This document shows, piece after piece, positions 1 through 5,635 of a DNA stretch of 5,635 nt. Each line of letters opens with the position of its first letter. The first letter of the stretch is position 1. Made by a program: the position numbers and the translations under genes. The notes beneath the pieces were generated by a model, which worked only from the letters and a program-made list of their open reading frames with translations, had not been told where the DNA came from and did not search any database. The stretch covers positions 1-5,635 of the forward strand of contig CAJUOD010000130.1 of NCBI GenBank assembly GCA_910587875.1, read 5' to 3'. Source of the DNA: an uncultured Oscillibacter sp. GTDB lineage: Bacteria; Bacillota; Clostridia; Oscillospirales; Oscillospiraceae.

Positions 1-1
1 T

Positions 2-829
2 GATGTCCTTTTTCAGCAGCTTTTTAACCAATCTCCCTATCCATGGAACATTTTCTATGACACGAAAAATTGAGACAGCCGCATTCCCTGTCATCGCTGC
101 CGCGAAAACGCACGAAAAGGTCATCCAGCGCTTCAGTCTTTGGAGCGGAAACAGCATCAAAACGGCCACAAGCGCCAAGGCGGTCAGTGAGGTAGCCGAC
201 CATGTTATTACTACACACAGATATCCGGCGGCCACTAGGCAAAGAGAGCGGACCTTTTTCTTTTCGATGTGAGCATAAAGTGCGCTAACAAGTACCGCCA
301 GAAGAACATACTGAAAAAACCCGTTATGGTATCCTAAAAAATAACATGCGCCCGAATGATTTGACCGAGTGTACATACCATATGGATAGTATAATAAAAT
401 TGACACAAAGTTGCCATAAATCAGCCATTCCAAGTTAAGCATAAGGCTTCTAATCAGTATCGCAATCTGATCTGCAAATATATCGATTAAGCAGACAGCT
501 ACCAGTGAAGAAATGGTGGTAACAGTTGGTCCCCAAATATCCACGCCGTTGATATACGTTGAAAAAAGAATCAGCCCATGAATGGCAGCTAAAATGTATA
601 CGGGTAGAGACGGTATCCGCCTTTTGTATATAAGCAGACAAATTATAACTAATGCACTAATAATCCGTCCCGCATTGAACAGCAGTTCAACTATAGGCCA
701 TAAATAGTTCACCGAATCGGGCTGCATGTGCGGCAGCATTAAAAAGAAAATGAAGTATCTCATTCGTCTGACTGAACTATTCTTCCACCGCAAAATATAT
801 GGCTCCTCGATTCCTGAATATTTCCCCAT
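2..829 (-). CDS. Wzy-like polysaccharide polymerase, 3' end outside window (partial)
   Basis: Multi-pass membrane protein, probably the polymerase that joins lipid-linked repeat units of an exopolysaccharide or capsule on the outer membrane face. I translated 276 codons from the ATG at 829 without meeting a stop, so the C-terminal part is missing. Hydrophobic stretches lie at about residues 47-67, 75-92, 100-118, 129-147, 168-186, 195-211, 213-228 and 236-254. Two segments match my memory of Firmicute Wzy/O-antigen ligase-like proteins: GYHNGFFQY (166-174) and ITWSATSLTALAL (208-220), the latter the usual S-x-T-x start of a central helix. The start is the first possible in this frame, which has a TAA further upstream. 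It lies 4 bases after the GT2 stop, with only a distant AAGGA (845-849) as ribosome site. Met23 is an alternative start. Base composition is low in GC: 19 of 60 bases at 361-420. A ligase or another multi-pass transporter cannot be excluded, but its place after four glycosyltransferases favours the polymerase. Confidence 0.8.
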   Translation of the reverse strand, partial: MGKYSGIEEPYILRWKNSSVRRMRYFIFFLMLPHMQPDSVNYLWPIVELLFNAGRIISALVIICLLIYKRRIPSLPVYILAAIHGLILFSTYINGVDIWGPTVTTISSLVAVCLIDIFADQIAILIRSLMLNLEWLIYGNFVSILLYYPYGMYTRSNHSGACYFLGYHNGFFQYVLLAVLVSALYAHIEKKKVRSLCLVAAGYLCVVITWSATSLTALALVAVLMLFPLQRLKRWMTFSCVFAAAMTGNAAVSIFRVIENVPWIGRLVKKLLKKDI

Positions 830-833
830 AGCA

Positions 834-1814
834 TTACTTGTATTTCCTTGCCCGAATTAATTTCCAGGTACGCTTTGTAAAACGATACAGATTGGGAGAA
901 AGCTTATAGATAATCAGTCTGGATGTGAGGAATCGTTTTCCGGTCATAGAAAAAATTTTTTCCTCCGCTTCTTTAATATGCCCGCATACCTCTCTCTTGC
1001 TCATTCCCAGATGGTCATACCAATTAATCACATCCCGTATAACTCGGGAGGCCGCCGTTCTCACATGTCGCTTCTTTCCATGTTCCGAGAAATAGGCCAG
1101 TAATTCAAAGTCCGCTTCGGCATAGTCCAGATTGGGCCGATCCACAATGCCGTTTTTCCTGAGGACGCTGTTTTGGCTTTGCACATAATGATACAGCTTC
1201 AGATCAGTACAGCAGATCTTTTCGACCTGGTGATATATCTTTGGATAGGCAAACGTGTCCTCTGCAGATTTTCCAGAAGGAAACCGAATTCCCTCAAAAA
1301 TTTCCTTCCGATAAATCTTTCCCCACAGGGCCTCAAACCGCAAGCTCCCGTGTCTGCTATTTAACGTGTTATATACGTCGTCCCGGCTCATCATTCTCCA
1401 TGGAATCTGTTTCCCGGGGTAGATGGTAGCGATTTCGCCGTCTTCTGCACCAGGGCAGTCGTAATCACAAACCGATAGAGAAACATCCTTCTCAAAAAGC
1501 GCCCTCAAAAGAATCTCTATAAATGATAAAGATAGGTAATCGTCTGAGTCAACAAACACAAGATATTTTCCGTGCGCATGGTCCAGGCACACATTTCTCG
1601 CTACGGCTTGCCCTTGATTTTCCTGGCTGTACAGGAAAACCCTGGAATCCCTTTCCTTGTACCGCCGGCAAATTTCTTCACTCCGATCTGTACTCCCATC
1701 GTTTACCAGAATAATTTCCAGGTTCCGATAGGTCTGGTTCACGATGGAATCCAAGCACCGCTCCAGATACTTTTCCACATTGTAGACCGGCACCATTACT
1801 GTAACTAGGGGCAT
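834..1814 (-). CDS. GT2 family glycosyltransferase (GT-A fold)
   Basis: Cytoplasmic inverting-type glycosyltransferase that would add one sugar from a nucleotide-sugar donor to the growing lipid-linked repeat unit. In the 326-residue form the GT2 signature is complete: VTVMVPVYNVEKYLERCLDS (4-23), the nucleotide-binding VNDGSTDRS (37-45), ENQGQAVARN (65-74), and the metal-binding DXD region VDSDDY (88-93). AEDTFAYPK (184-192) carries the acidic pair that usually supplies the catalytic base. The basic C-terminus (RFTKRTWKLIRARKYK) may touch the membrane. Length is normal for Gram-positive exopolysaccharide GT2 enzymes of about 320-350 residues. I chose the ATG at 1814 because the family begins just before VSVIVPVYN. 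A GTG at 1829 has a better-placed Shine-Dalgarno (GAGGTGG, 1835-1841, 5 bases away) and would add five residues. An ATG at 1919 would overlap the previous gene by 74 bases and is unlikely. The Wzy-like gene starts 4 bases after its TAA. Donor and linkage are unknown. Confidence 0.93.
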   Translation of the reverse strand: MPLVTVMVPVYNVEKYLERCLDSIVNQTYRNLEIILVNDGSTDRSEEICRRYKERDSRVFLYSQENQGQAVARNVCLDHAHGKYLVFVDSDDYLSLSFIEILLRALFEKDVSLSVCDYDCPGAEDGEIATIYPGKQIPWRMMSRDDVYNTLNSRHGSLRFEALWGKIYRKEIFEGIRFPSGKSAEDTFAYPKIYHQVEKICCTDLKLYHYVQSQNSVLRKNGIVDRPNLDYAEADFELLAYFSEHGKKRHVRTAASRVIRDVINWYDHLGMSKREVCGHIKEAEEKIFSMTGKRFLTSRLIIYKLSPNLYRFTKRTWKLIRARKYK

Positions 1815-1834
1815 ATTCGTTCCGCACACCGTAT

Positions 1835-1841
1835 CCACCTC
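1835..1841 (-). promoter_or_regulatory. Ribosome binding site GAGGTGG that bears on the GT2 start
   Basis: GAGGTGG lies just inside the intergenic edge next to the third GT4 gene. It is 5 bases from the GTG at 1829 and 20 bases from the ATG at 1814. The spacing suits the GTG, while family alignment is equally happy with the ATG, which has only a weak GGA about 6 bases upstream. The true N-terminus therefore stays open between these two. Confidence 0.5.
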
Positions 1842-1845
1842 ATTT

Positions 1846-2958
1846 TCATGTGTTCTGATAGAGGATCTGTATGGTCCTGGCCGTATCGGAAATATCGTAA
1901 CCTGCGTTATAAACCTCACGCCATGCTTCCTTTCGGTCCCTCTGGTAGATATCCGGATGATATTGCAGAATTTTTTCCGCCCAAAACCCCGCCCCGGCTT
2001 CCAGGGGCAAAAATTCGATCCGGTCCGTCAAATGCGCTTCCTGGGGGACAGTATCGGAAACAACGCATGGCAGCCCTGAAGCTTGGGCCTCCACATTAAC
2101 AATACCCAATCCCTCATATAGGCTGGGCAGTACAAACACATCCATACCACACATATAGTCCTGCACTGCGTCTGTAGGACCAACAAAAATCGTCTTTTCT
2201 TCTAAACAATATTTTTTTACAAGTGAACGGACCTCATCCTCTAAATCGCCCGTGCCAATTAGCAACAGTCTGGCCCCTTTATCTCTTGCGGCAATTTCCC
2301 TGAATATTTCTATCAGGAATTTATGGTTCTTTTGTTCATGAAATCTCCCAACATGGCCGATAACAAAACTGTTCTCAAGACCCAGCTCTTTCTTGCGCGC
2401 GCTCCTTTCATTTTCCCGAAAGCGAAATTTTCTTGTATCAATTCCATTTCTGGCAATGATCGCATGCTCTGCGGTCTTTTTCCCAAACATATATTCTGCG
2501 GCGGCAGCAGAGCAGGCCAGAAAATCCGTAGCGTTATGCAAGTAAATTTTGCGGCGAATCCATAGCATAAGCCCCGGCAACTGGTCTCTGGGAGAAATAC
2601 CGGGAGGGATATCAAGATGAGACTGCACAATTCGGCGCGGCACGCCAAAAAACCGCGAAAATAACATTGCCGGAGCACATAGAGCTTGATGCGCATGCAC
2701 AATATCGTAGCGTTGGTTTTTAAGCGTCTGAAACAGCCGGTATACTGTTTGAAACCGGTTCTCTTGGGCAGCCGGCTCGTAGACCATATTTGCGTACTTC
2801 TTCCATGTCTCGGAAAAATGGTGATCTGGATTTCTGCCCTTGATAAAGATATCTACCACTATATTGCAATCCCGCAGTTCTATATTTGCCAAAGTATTCG
2901 CAATATAGCTCTCTACACCACCCACCGTTATATTAGGCGCAACGATCAGAACGTTCAT
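1846..2958 (-). CDS. GT4 family glycosyltransferase (GT-B fold), third in the series
   Basis: Retaining GT-B glycosyltransferase of 370 residues, presumably adding one sugar to the repeat unit at the cytoplasmic membrane face. The N-terminal domain starts at MNVLIVAPNITVGGVESYIA with the glycine-rich GGVES loop (13-17), followed by DIVHAHQ (85-91) and QSHLD (112-116). The C-terminal domain has GHVGRFHEQKNHKFLIEIF (201-219), LLLIGTGDLE (231-240) and FVLPSLYEGLGIVNVEAQ (275-292), which contains the E-x7-E pair E282/E290 that binds the donor sugar. The ATG is sound: GGGAG (2968-2972) lies 9 bases upstream and the protein begins at the usual first beta strand. The ATG overlaps the TGA of the preceding gene as ATGA, so translation is probably coupled. 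It is a paralog of that neighbour, sharing GHVGRF, QKNH, MDVFVLPS and GLPCVVSD in register. Codon use is less GC-rich than the neighbour's. The donor sugar is unknown; EpsF-like enzymes are the nearest relatives I can suggest. Confidence 0.94.
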   Translation of the reverse strand: MNVLIVAPNITVGGVESYIANTLANIELRDCNIVVDIFIKGRNPDHHFSETWKKYANMVYEPAAQENRFQTVYRLFQTLKNQRYDIVHAHQALCAPAMLFSRFFGVPRRIVQSHLDIPPGISPRDQLPGLMLWIRRKIYLHNATDFLACSAAAAEYMFGKKTAEHAIIARNGIDTRKFRFRENERSARKKELGLENSFVIGHVGRFHEQKNHKFLIEIFREIAARDKGARLLLIGTGDLEDEVRSLVKKYCLEEKTIFVGPTDAVQDYMCGMDVFVLPSLYEGLGIVNVEAQASGLPCVVSDTVPQEAHLTDRIEFLPLEAGAGFWAEKILQYHPDIYQRDRKEAWREVYNAGYDISDTARTIQILYQNT

Positions 2959-4082
2959 TCAACACATCTCCCGCCCCCCAATTTGCTGCAGTAAAAACGC
3001 TGCAGCTCGCTTGCTGCCAACGTAATATTAAACCCGTGTTTTTCAACAATAGAAACTGCGCTTTCCCGGGCAGGCACAAGGCTTTTTTCGATTTCCTCCG
3101 CCCACCGTTTTGCCCCGGCGTCTAGAGACAGAAACTGTACATTTTCCGTCACCCTCGCCTCCCCCGTCACACAGTCCGACACCACGCACGGCAATCCCGC
3201 CGCCTGGGCTTCCACGCCGACGACCGGCAAGCCCTCATACCGGGACGGCAGGACAAACACGTCCATGGCCTGATAGAGCCGGTCCACGTCGTCCCGCACG
3301 CTCAGAAACCGGACCACCCCGTCCAAGCCCATCCGCCGGACCTTTTCCCTTGCGCTCTCCATCAAAGGCCCGTCCCCCACCAGCAGGAGGACCGCGTCCT
3401 TCCGGCACTTATAAACTTCCGCAAAAATATCTATCAAAAATTCGTGGTTTTTCTGGAAGCAGAACCGCCCCACATGACCTACCACAAATTGATCCTCTAA
3501 ATTAAGCTCTTTCCGGGCCACGCTCCTAGCTTCTGGCCGAAAGCGGAACCGGTCCAAATCAACGGCGTTGTGAAATACGGTGACCGCGCCTCTTTCCATG
3601 GCCCGCCGCCCAAACAGCCACTTTCCCGCATACCGGGAGCAAGAGCAGTAATCCGTGGCGAATACCTTGGCGAAGGGCCTGAGCAGATACTTCATGACAT
3701 TTTTGGCTATCTCGCCCCGGCCCGCCGTGCTGTGGTTGTGACAGATTCGCACCGGCACCCCCGCCGCCCACGCGGCAAAGAGGGAAAACACCGCCAGTGT
3801 ATTCATATGAGAGTGCACGATCTGATAGCGGTTTTCCCGGAACAGCCGGATCAAAGCTGTTATGTGCTGCGGCAGTTTTTGATAAGGGGGCACGACAAAA
3901 TACCGCGCTCCCATGTCGATCAGCTCCTGCCTGGGCAGACAGACTGAATCGGCGTCGATGAAAAAGTCAAACTGAAATCTTGAGTGGTCCATATGGCGGT
4001 AGTAATTATATACAACGGATTCCACACCGCCGGCGCTCAGTTTTCCAATGACTTGCGCAATCCGCATCGGATAATTATCCAT
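2955..4082 (-). CDS. GT4 family glycosyltransferase (GT-B fold), second in the series
   Basis: Retaining GT-B glycosyltransferase of 375 residues, resembling EpsF-type exopolysaccharide enzymes, acting on the lipid-linked acceptor in the cytoplasm. Counting from the ATG at 4082, it shows MRIAQVIG then SAGGVES (16-22), QIVHSHMN (87-94), CHNHS (114-118), GHVGRFCFQKNHEFLIDIF (202-220), LLLVGDGPL (232-240) and FVLPSRYEGLPVVGVEAQ (276-293), with the E-x7-E pair E283/E291. I preferred 4082 because the resulting MDNYPMRIAQVIG matches MDEKPIRIAQVIG at the right end of this window. However, that ATG has no clear Shine-Dalgarno, whereas a TTG at 4151 has GAGGAG 10 bases upstream and would add 23 basic residues. 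The ATG at 4067 is a third option. The gene is markedly GC-rich (42 of 60 bases at 3181-3240), unlike its neighbours, which suggests separate acquisition. Its stop overlaps the next gene as ATGA, and the two are paralogs. Donor sugar unknown. Confidence 0.93.
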   Translation of the reverse strand: MDNYPMRIAQVIGKLSAGGVESVVYNYYRHMDHSRFQFDFFIDADSVCLPRQELIDMGARYFVVPPYQKLPQHITALIRLFRENRYQIVHSHMNTLAVFSLFAAWAAGVPVRICHNHSTAGRGEIAKNVMKYLLRPFAKVFATDYCSCSRYAGKWLFGRRAMERGAVTVFHNAVDLDRFRFRPEARSVARKELNLEDQFVVGHVGRFCFQKNHEFLIDIFAEVYKCRKDAVLLLVGDGPLMESAREKVRRMGLDGVVRFLSVRDDVDRLYQAMDVFVLPSRYEGLPVVGVEAQAAGLPCVVSDCVTGEARVTENVQFLSLDAGAKRWAEEIEKSLVPARESAVSIVEKHGFNITLAASELQRFYCSKLGGGRCVE

Positions 4083-4161
4083 AAAAGTTTTCTGAGCCCA
4101 TCGGCCGAGAAGCCTGCTGTTTAGTCCTGTGCGAAAGTGTTTCGCCTTCAAACGGGCCCTT

Positions 4162-4167
4162 CTCCTC
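4162..4167 (-). promoter_or_regulatory. Strong Shine-Dalgarno GAGGAG without a nearby ATG
   Basis: GAGGAG follows an A8 run (4168-4175) in the leader of the second GT4 gene. The only start codon at working distance is the TTG at 4151-4149, 10 bases away and in frame with the glycosyltransferase. It therefore argues for a longer protein beginning LKAKHFRTGL, against the homology-based ATG at 4082. A 9-codon ORF (4203-4174) ends 6 bases before this site. Confidence 0.55.
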
Positions 4168-4208
4168 TTTTTTTTAAACCGACGATACCCGTTCTTCCCT
4201 CATAGAAT

Positions 4209-5453
4209 CTATCCTCTGTGAAACGGTCCGGCTATTTCTGCTATTTGGAGGAAGGCGTCATAATATTTTTGAATTGACCAATCTTTAGACACTAATTTTG
4301 CCTCTTGTGCCATAGCGTCCCGTCTGATACGGTCCGTAAACAGTTCATCTATCGCGGCTGCCATGCGGTCAATTAATCGCGTATCCCTGTCAAGAATAAC
4401 TGCGCATTCTTCGTTCGCGTTTTCCGGAATCCCCCCAGAACGGGTCGTTATCAACGGCCGGCCGCATGCCAGAGCCTCCATAACTGTCAGCCCAGCCGGC
4501 TCATTCCACAAGGACGGCAACACCACAATATCCGCTATTTGATAAACCAGGGTCATCTTTTTATAATCAATATAGCCTGTAAAAATAACTTTATCGCCTA
4601 ATTGCCGCGCTAGGGCTTTTATCTCTGTCTCATAAGAGGACGCAACACTTTTGTCCCCAAAAAAACATCCTCCTGCTATAACTAATCGTGCGCTCTGGAA
4701 CTTTACTTGCCCAAACGCTTTCAGCAATTCTTTTACGCCTTTTTCAGGAGATAACCGTCCCGCAAACAATACGATCGCGTCTGTATCCCCCAGTCCCAGT
4801 TCTTTCCTTAATTGAAGCAGGTCTTCTTTTGAATCACTTTCTCCAAAGCGCTCCAAATCAATGCAGTTCCGCCATACCGATATCTGGTCATCCCGCAAAC
4901 CAGGGTAATTCTCCTTGATATAATCGGCGATATACTGACTTACAGCACAAATTCTCCTAACTTTGCGCAGGACCCGCTCACATCTATACAGATGTTTTTG
5001 CTCGTTATGAACATGGTAAAAAAACTTCCCTGAATATTTCTTATAATTGCGGTGTTTTTTTAATGTCAGCAAAAGCGAGGCGTGATTTTCAATGATCACC
5101 CCGTCAAAATTTTCCTCATGTAGTCTTTTTGCCACTCTGTCAATAAAATAGAGCCTCTTAAATATATACCGGAAGGAAATTGCCTTCGCTTGCGGGCAAA
5201 GAAATCTGACGGCATTGTATAAGACCCGATCTGCTGCTTGGTATAATCTGGGGGTTTTAACAAACTCCACTTTCGTATGCTTCAACAGGCGCGACATTTC
5301 TTCCGCCTTTTCTTCATAACAAGAAAAGACCACAAGTTCGCACTTCGCCTGACGCTCATTCTCTCTGATCAGGTTATCAACCAGGGACTCTACAGCTCCT
5401 CCTAATGATGCGGGAACCGGCAAATATCCTGACGTAACAATAGCTATTTGCAT
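4209..5453 (-). CDS. GT4 family glycosyltransferase (GT-B fold), first in the series
   Basis: Retaining GT-B glycosyltransferase of 414 residues, probably transferring one sugar to the lipid-linked repeat unit in the cytoplasm. The N-terminal domain opens MQIAIVTSGYLPVPASLGGA, with LGGAVESLV (17-25) in place of the usual GGVE loop. It continues with GVIIENHAS (118-126), FYHVHNEQKHLYR (145-157) and RICAVSQYIADYI (167-179), a typical inter-domain region. The C-terminal domain shows LFAGRLSPEKGVKELLKAF (229-247), LVIAGG (257-262), FTGYIDYKKM (291-300) and VVLPSLWNEPAGLTVMEALA (310-329), with the E-x7-E pair E318/E326, then GRPLITTRSGGIPE (331-344). Length is normal for the family. The ATG at 5453 has GGAGAG (5462-5467) 8 bases upstream. 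It is a different GT4 subtype from the two downstream genes: it uses SPEKGV rather than QKNHEF and NEPAG rather than YEGL. The short GT4-like ORF ends 5 bases before it, so its translation may be coupled. Donor sugar unknown. Confidence 0.94.
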   Translation of the reverse strand: MQIAIVTSGYLPVPASLGGAVESLVDNLIRENERQAKCELVVFSCYEEKAEEMSRLLKHTKVEFVKTPRLYQAADRVLYNAVRFLCPQAKAISFRYIFKRLYFIDRVAKRLHEENFDGVIIENHASLLLTLKKHRNYKKYSGKFFYHVHNEQKHLYRCERVLRKVRRICAVSQYIADYIKENYPGLRDDQISVWRNCIDLERFGESDSKEDLLQLRKELGLGDTDAIVLFAGRLSPEKGVKELLKAFGQVKFQSARLVIAGGCFFGDKSVASSYETEIKALARQLGDKVIFTGYIDYKKMTLVYQIADIVVLPSLWNEPAGLTVMEALACGRPLITTRSGGIPENANEECAVILDRDTRLIDRMAAAIDELFTDRIRRDAMAQEAKLVSKDWSIQKYYDAFLQIAEIAGPFHRG

Positions 5454-5458
5454 CTACT

Positions 5459-5590
5459 TCACTCTCCACATAGTCTCCCGGTCTCATAATTGGCTGCGGC
5501 ACTTTCTGTGCCTCGCCGGCCTGCTCTCACTTTTCCTATGACCTTCCGCCTTCCGATAACCTGCGCGATTCGGATTGGTTTTTCGTCCAT
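5459..5590 (-). pseudogene. 43-codon ORF, probable relic of the 5' end of a GT4 gene
   Basis: A complete small ORF (ATG 5590, TGA 5461-5459) begins MDEKPIRIAQVIG, which matches MDNYPMRIAQVIG of the second GT4 gene in this window. The next part, VIGKVRAG, aligns with VIGKLSAG of that gene, and GTESAAANYET aligns with GVESVVYNYYR, all in the same frame. Relative to the intact gene there are two in-frame insertions: six codons that look like an imperfect repeat (VIGRRK before VIGKV) and two codons (RR) after AG. After residue 37 the likeness ends, and the ORF stops before any donor-binding domain, so it cannot be an active transferase. A strong GGAGG lies 4 bases before its ATG. The stop is 5 bases before the next ATG, and the next gene's Shine-Dalgarno lies inside its last codons. 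It may be pure decay, or a truncated leader that now feeds ribosomes to the next gene. The alignment is by eye. Confidence 0.55.
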
Positions 5591-5593
5591 CGT

Positions 5594-5599
5594 TCCTCC
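5594..5599 (-). promoter_or_regulatory. Shine-Dalgarno GGAGGA of the 43-codon ORF
   Basis: The purine run CGGAGGAACG directly precedes the ATG at 5590, with 4 bases between GGAGG and the start codon. It is among the best ribosome sites in the window, yet it serves an ORF of only 43 codons. This suggests that the original gene start was retained while the body of the gene was lost. Confidence 0.6.
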
Positions 5600-5635
5600 G
5601 CCCCTGTCCCGCTTTACTGGCCGTTTCTGTCAAAT

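Noticed and set aside
3..272. Plus-strand ORF of 89 codons at the left edge
   Set aside because: It lies opposite the Wzy-like frame, which is open for 276 codons with coherent membrane helices. The plus-strand translation has no family signature.
450..641. Minus-strand ORF of 63 codons
   Set aside because: An out-of-frame shadow of the Wzy-like gene; cysteine- and histidine-rich with no recognisable pattern.
2313..2702. Minus-strand ORF of 129 codons inside the third GT4 gene
   Set aside because: It is in another frame of a gene whose GT4 motifs run unbroken across this stretch, and it has no domain of its own.
3110..3505. Plus-strand ORF of 131 codons, very rich in proline, serine and arginine
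   Set aside because: It lies antisense to the GC-rich part of the second GT4 gene, whose motifs are intact. A proline/arginine-rich translation is what the reverse of a GC-rich coding frame gives.
3570..3947. Plus-strand ORF of 125 codons
   Set aside because: Antisense shadow of the second GT4 gene, with no recognisable domain.
4168..4175. A8 run on the minus strand as a possible slippage site or terminator tract
   Set aside because: No gene frame runs into it that slippage would usefully rescue, since the mini-ORF stops at its edge. No GC-rich stem precedes it, so it is not an intrinsic terminator.
5628..5633. TTGACA on the minus strand, resembling a -35 promoter box
   Set aside because: No TATAAT-like sequence is found 16-18 bases downstream, where the sequence is GC-rich. 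The six bases alone at the window edge do not support a promoter.
5484..5633. Minus-strand frame open from the right edge to a TGA at 5486-5484, possibly the tail of an upstream gene
   Set aside because: The translation is a run of basic and polar residues with no family likeness, and it lies in another frame of the ORF that begins MDEKPIRIAQVIG. Another frame has a TAA at 5616-5614 that would suit an upstream gene equally well. It cannot be settled without sequence to the right.

Overview
This window is part of an exopolysaccharide or capsule assembly cluster. Everything supported is coded on the minus strand, so the genes read from the right end (base 5635) towards base 1. Purine-rich Shine-Dalgarno sequences (GGAGG, GAGGAG, GGGAG), tightly packed genes and the glycosyltransferase families point to a low-to-mid-GC Firmicute, most likely a member of the Clostridia. 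That placement is inference; no ribosomal RNA or housekeeping gene is present to confirm it.

In order of transcription: a 43-codon ORF (5590-5459) begins like a GT4 glycosyltransferase but stops early and looks like a relic. A complete GT4 glycosyltransferase of 414 residues follows (5453-4209). After a 57-130 base leader, depending on the start chosen, comes a second GT4 enzyme (4082-2955, or from a TTG at 4151). A third GT4 enzyme (2958-1846) overlaps it by ATGA and is clearly its paralog. Next is a GT2 enzyme of about 326 residues (1814-834). Last is a multi-pass membrane protein (829-2) that runs off the left edge without a stop codon and resembles a Wzy-type polysaccharide polymerase.

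Together the soluble enzymes would add successive sugars to a lipid-linked repeat unit on the inner face of the membrane, and the Wzy-like protein would polymerise finished units on the outer face. With four transferases here, and an initiating phosphoglycosyl transferase and a flippase presumably outside the window, the repeat unit is probably at least pentameric (inference). Donor sugars cannot be read from the sequence.

I see no RNA gene, CRISPR array, insertion sequence or convincing terminator, and no sign of a wholly new system. The points worth a second look are the GT4-like relic at the right end, the tandem GT4 paralogs with very different base composition, unusual start sites, and the Wzy-like gene, which is easy to miss because it has no stop in the window.
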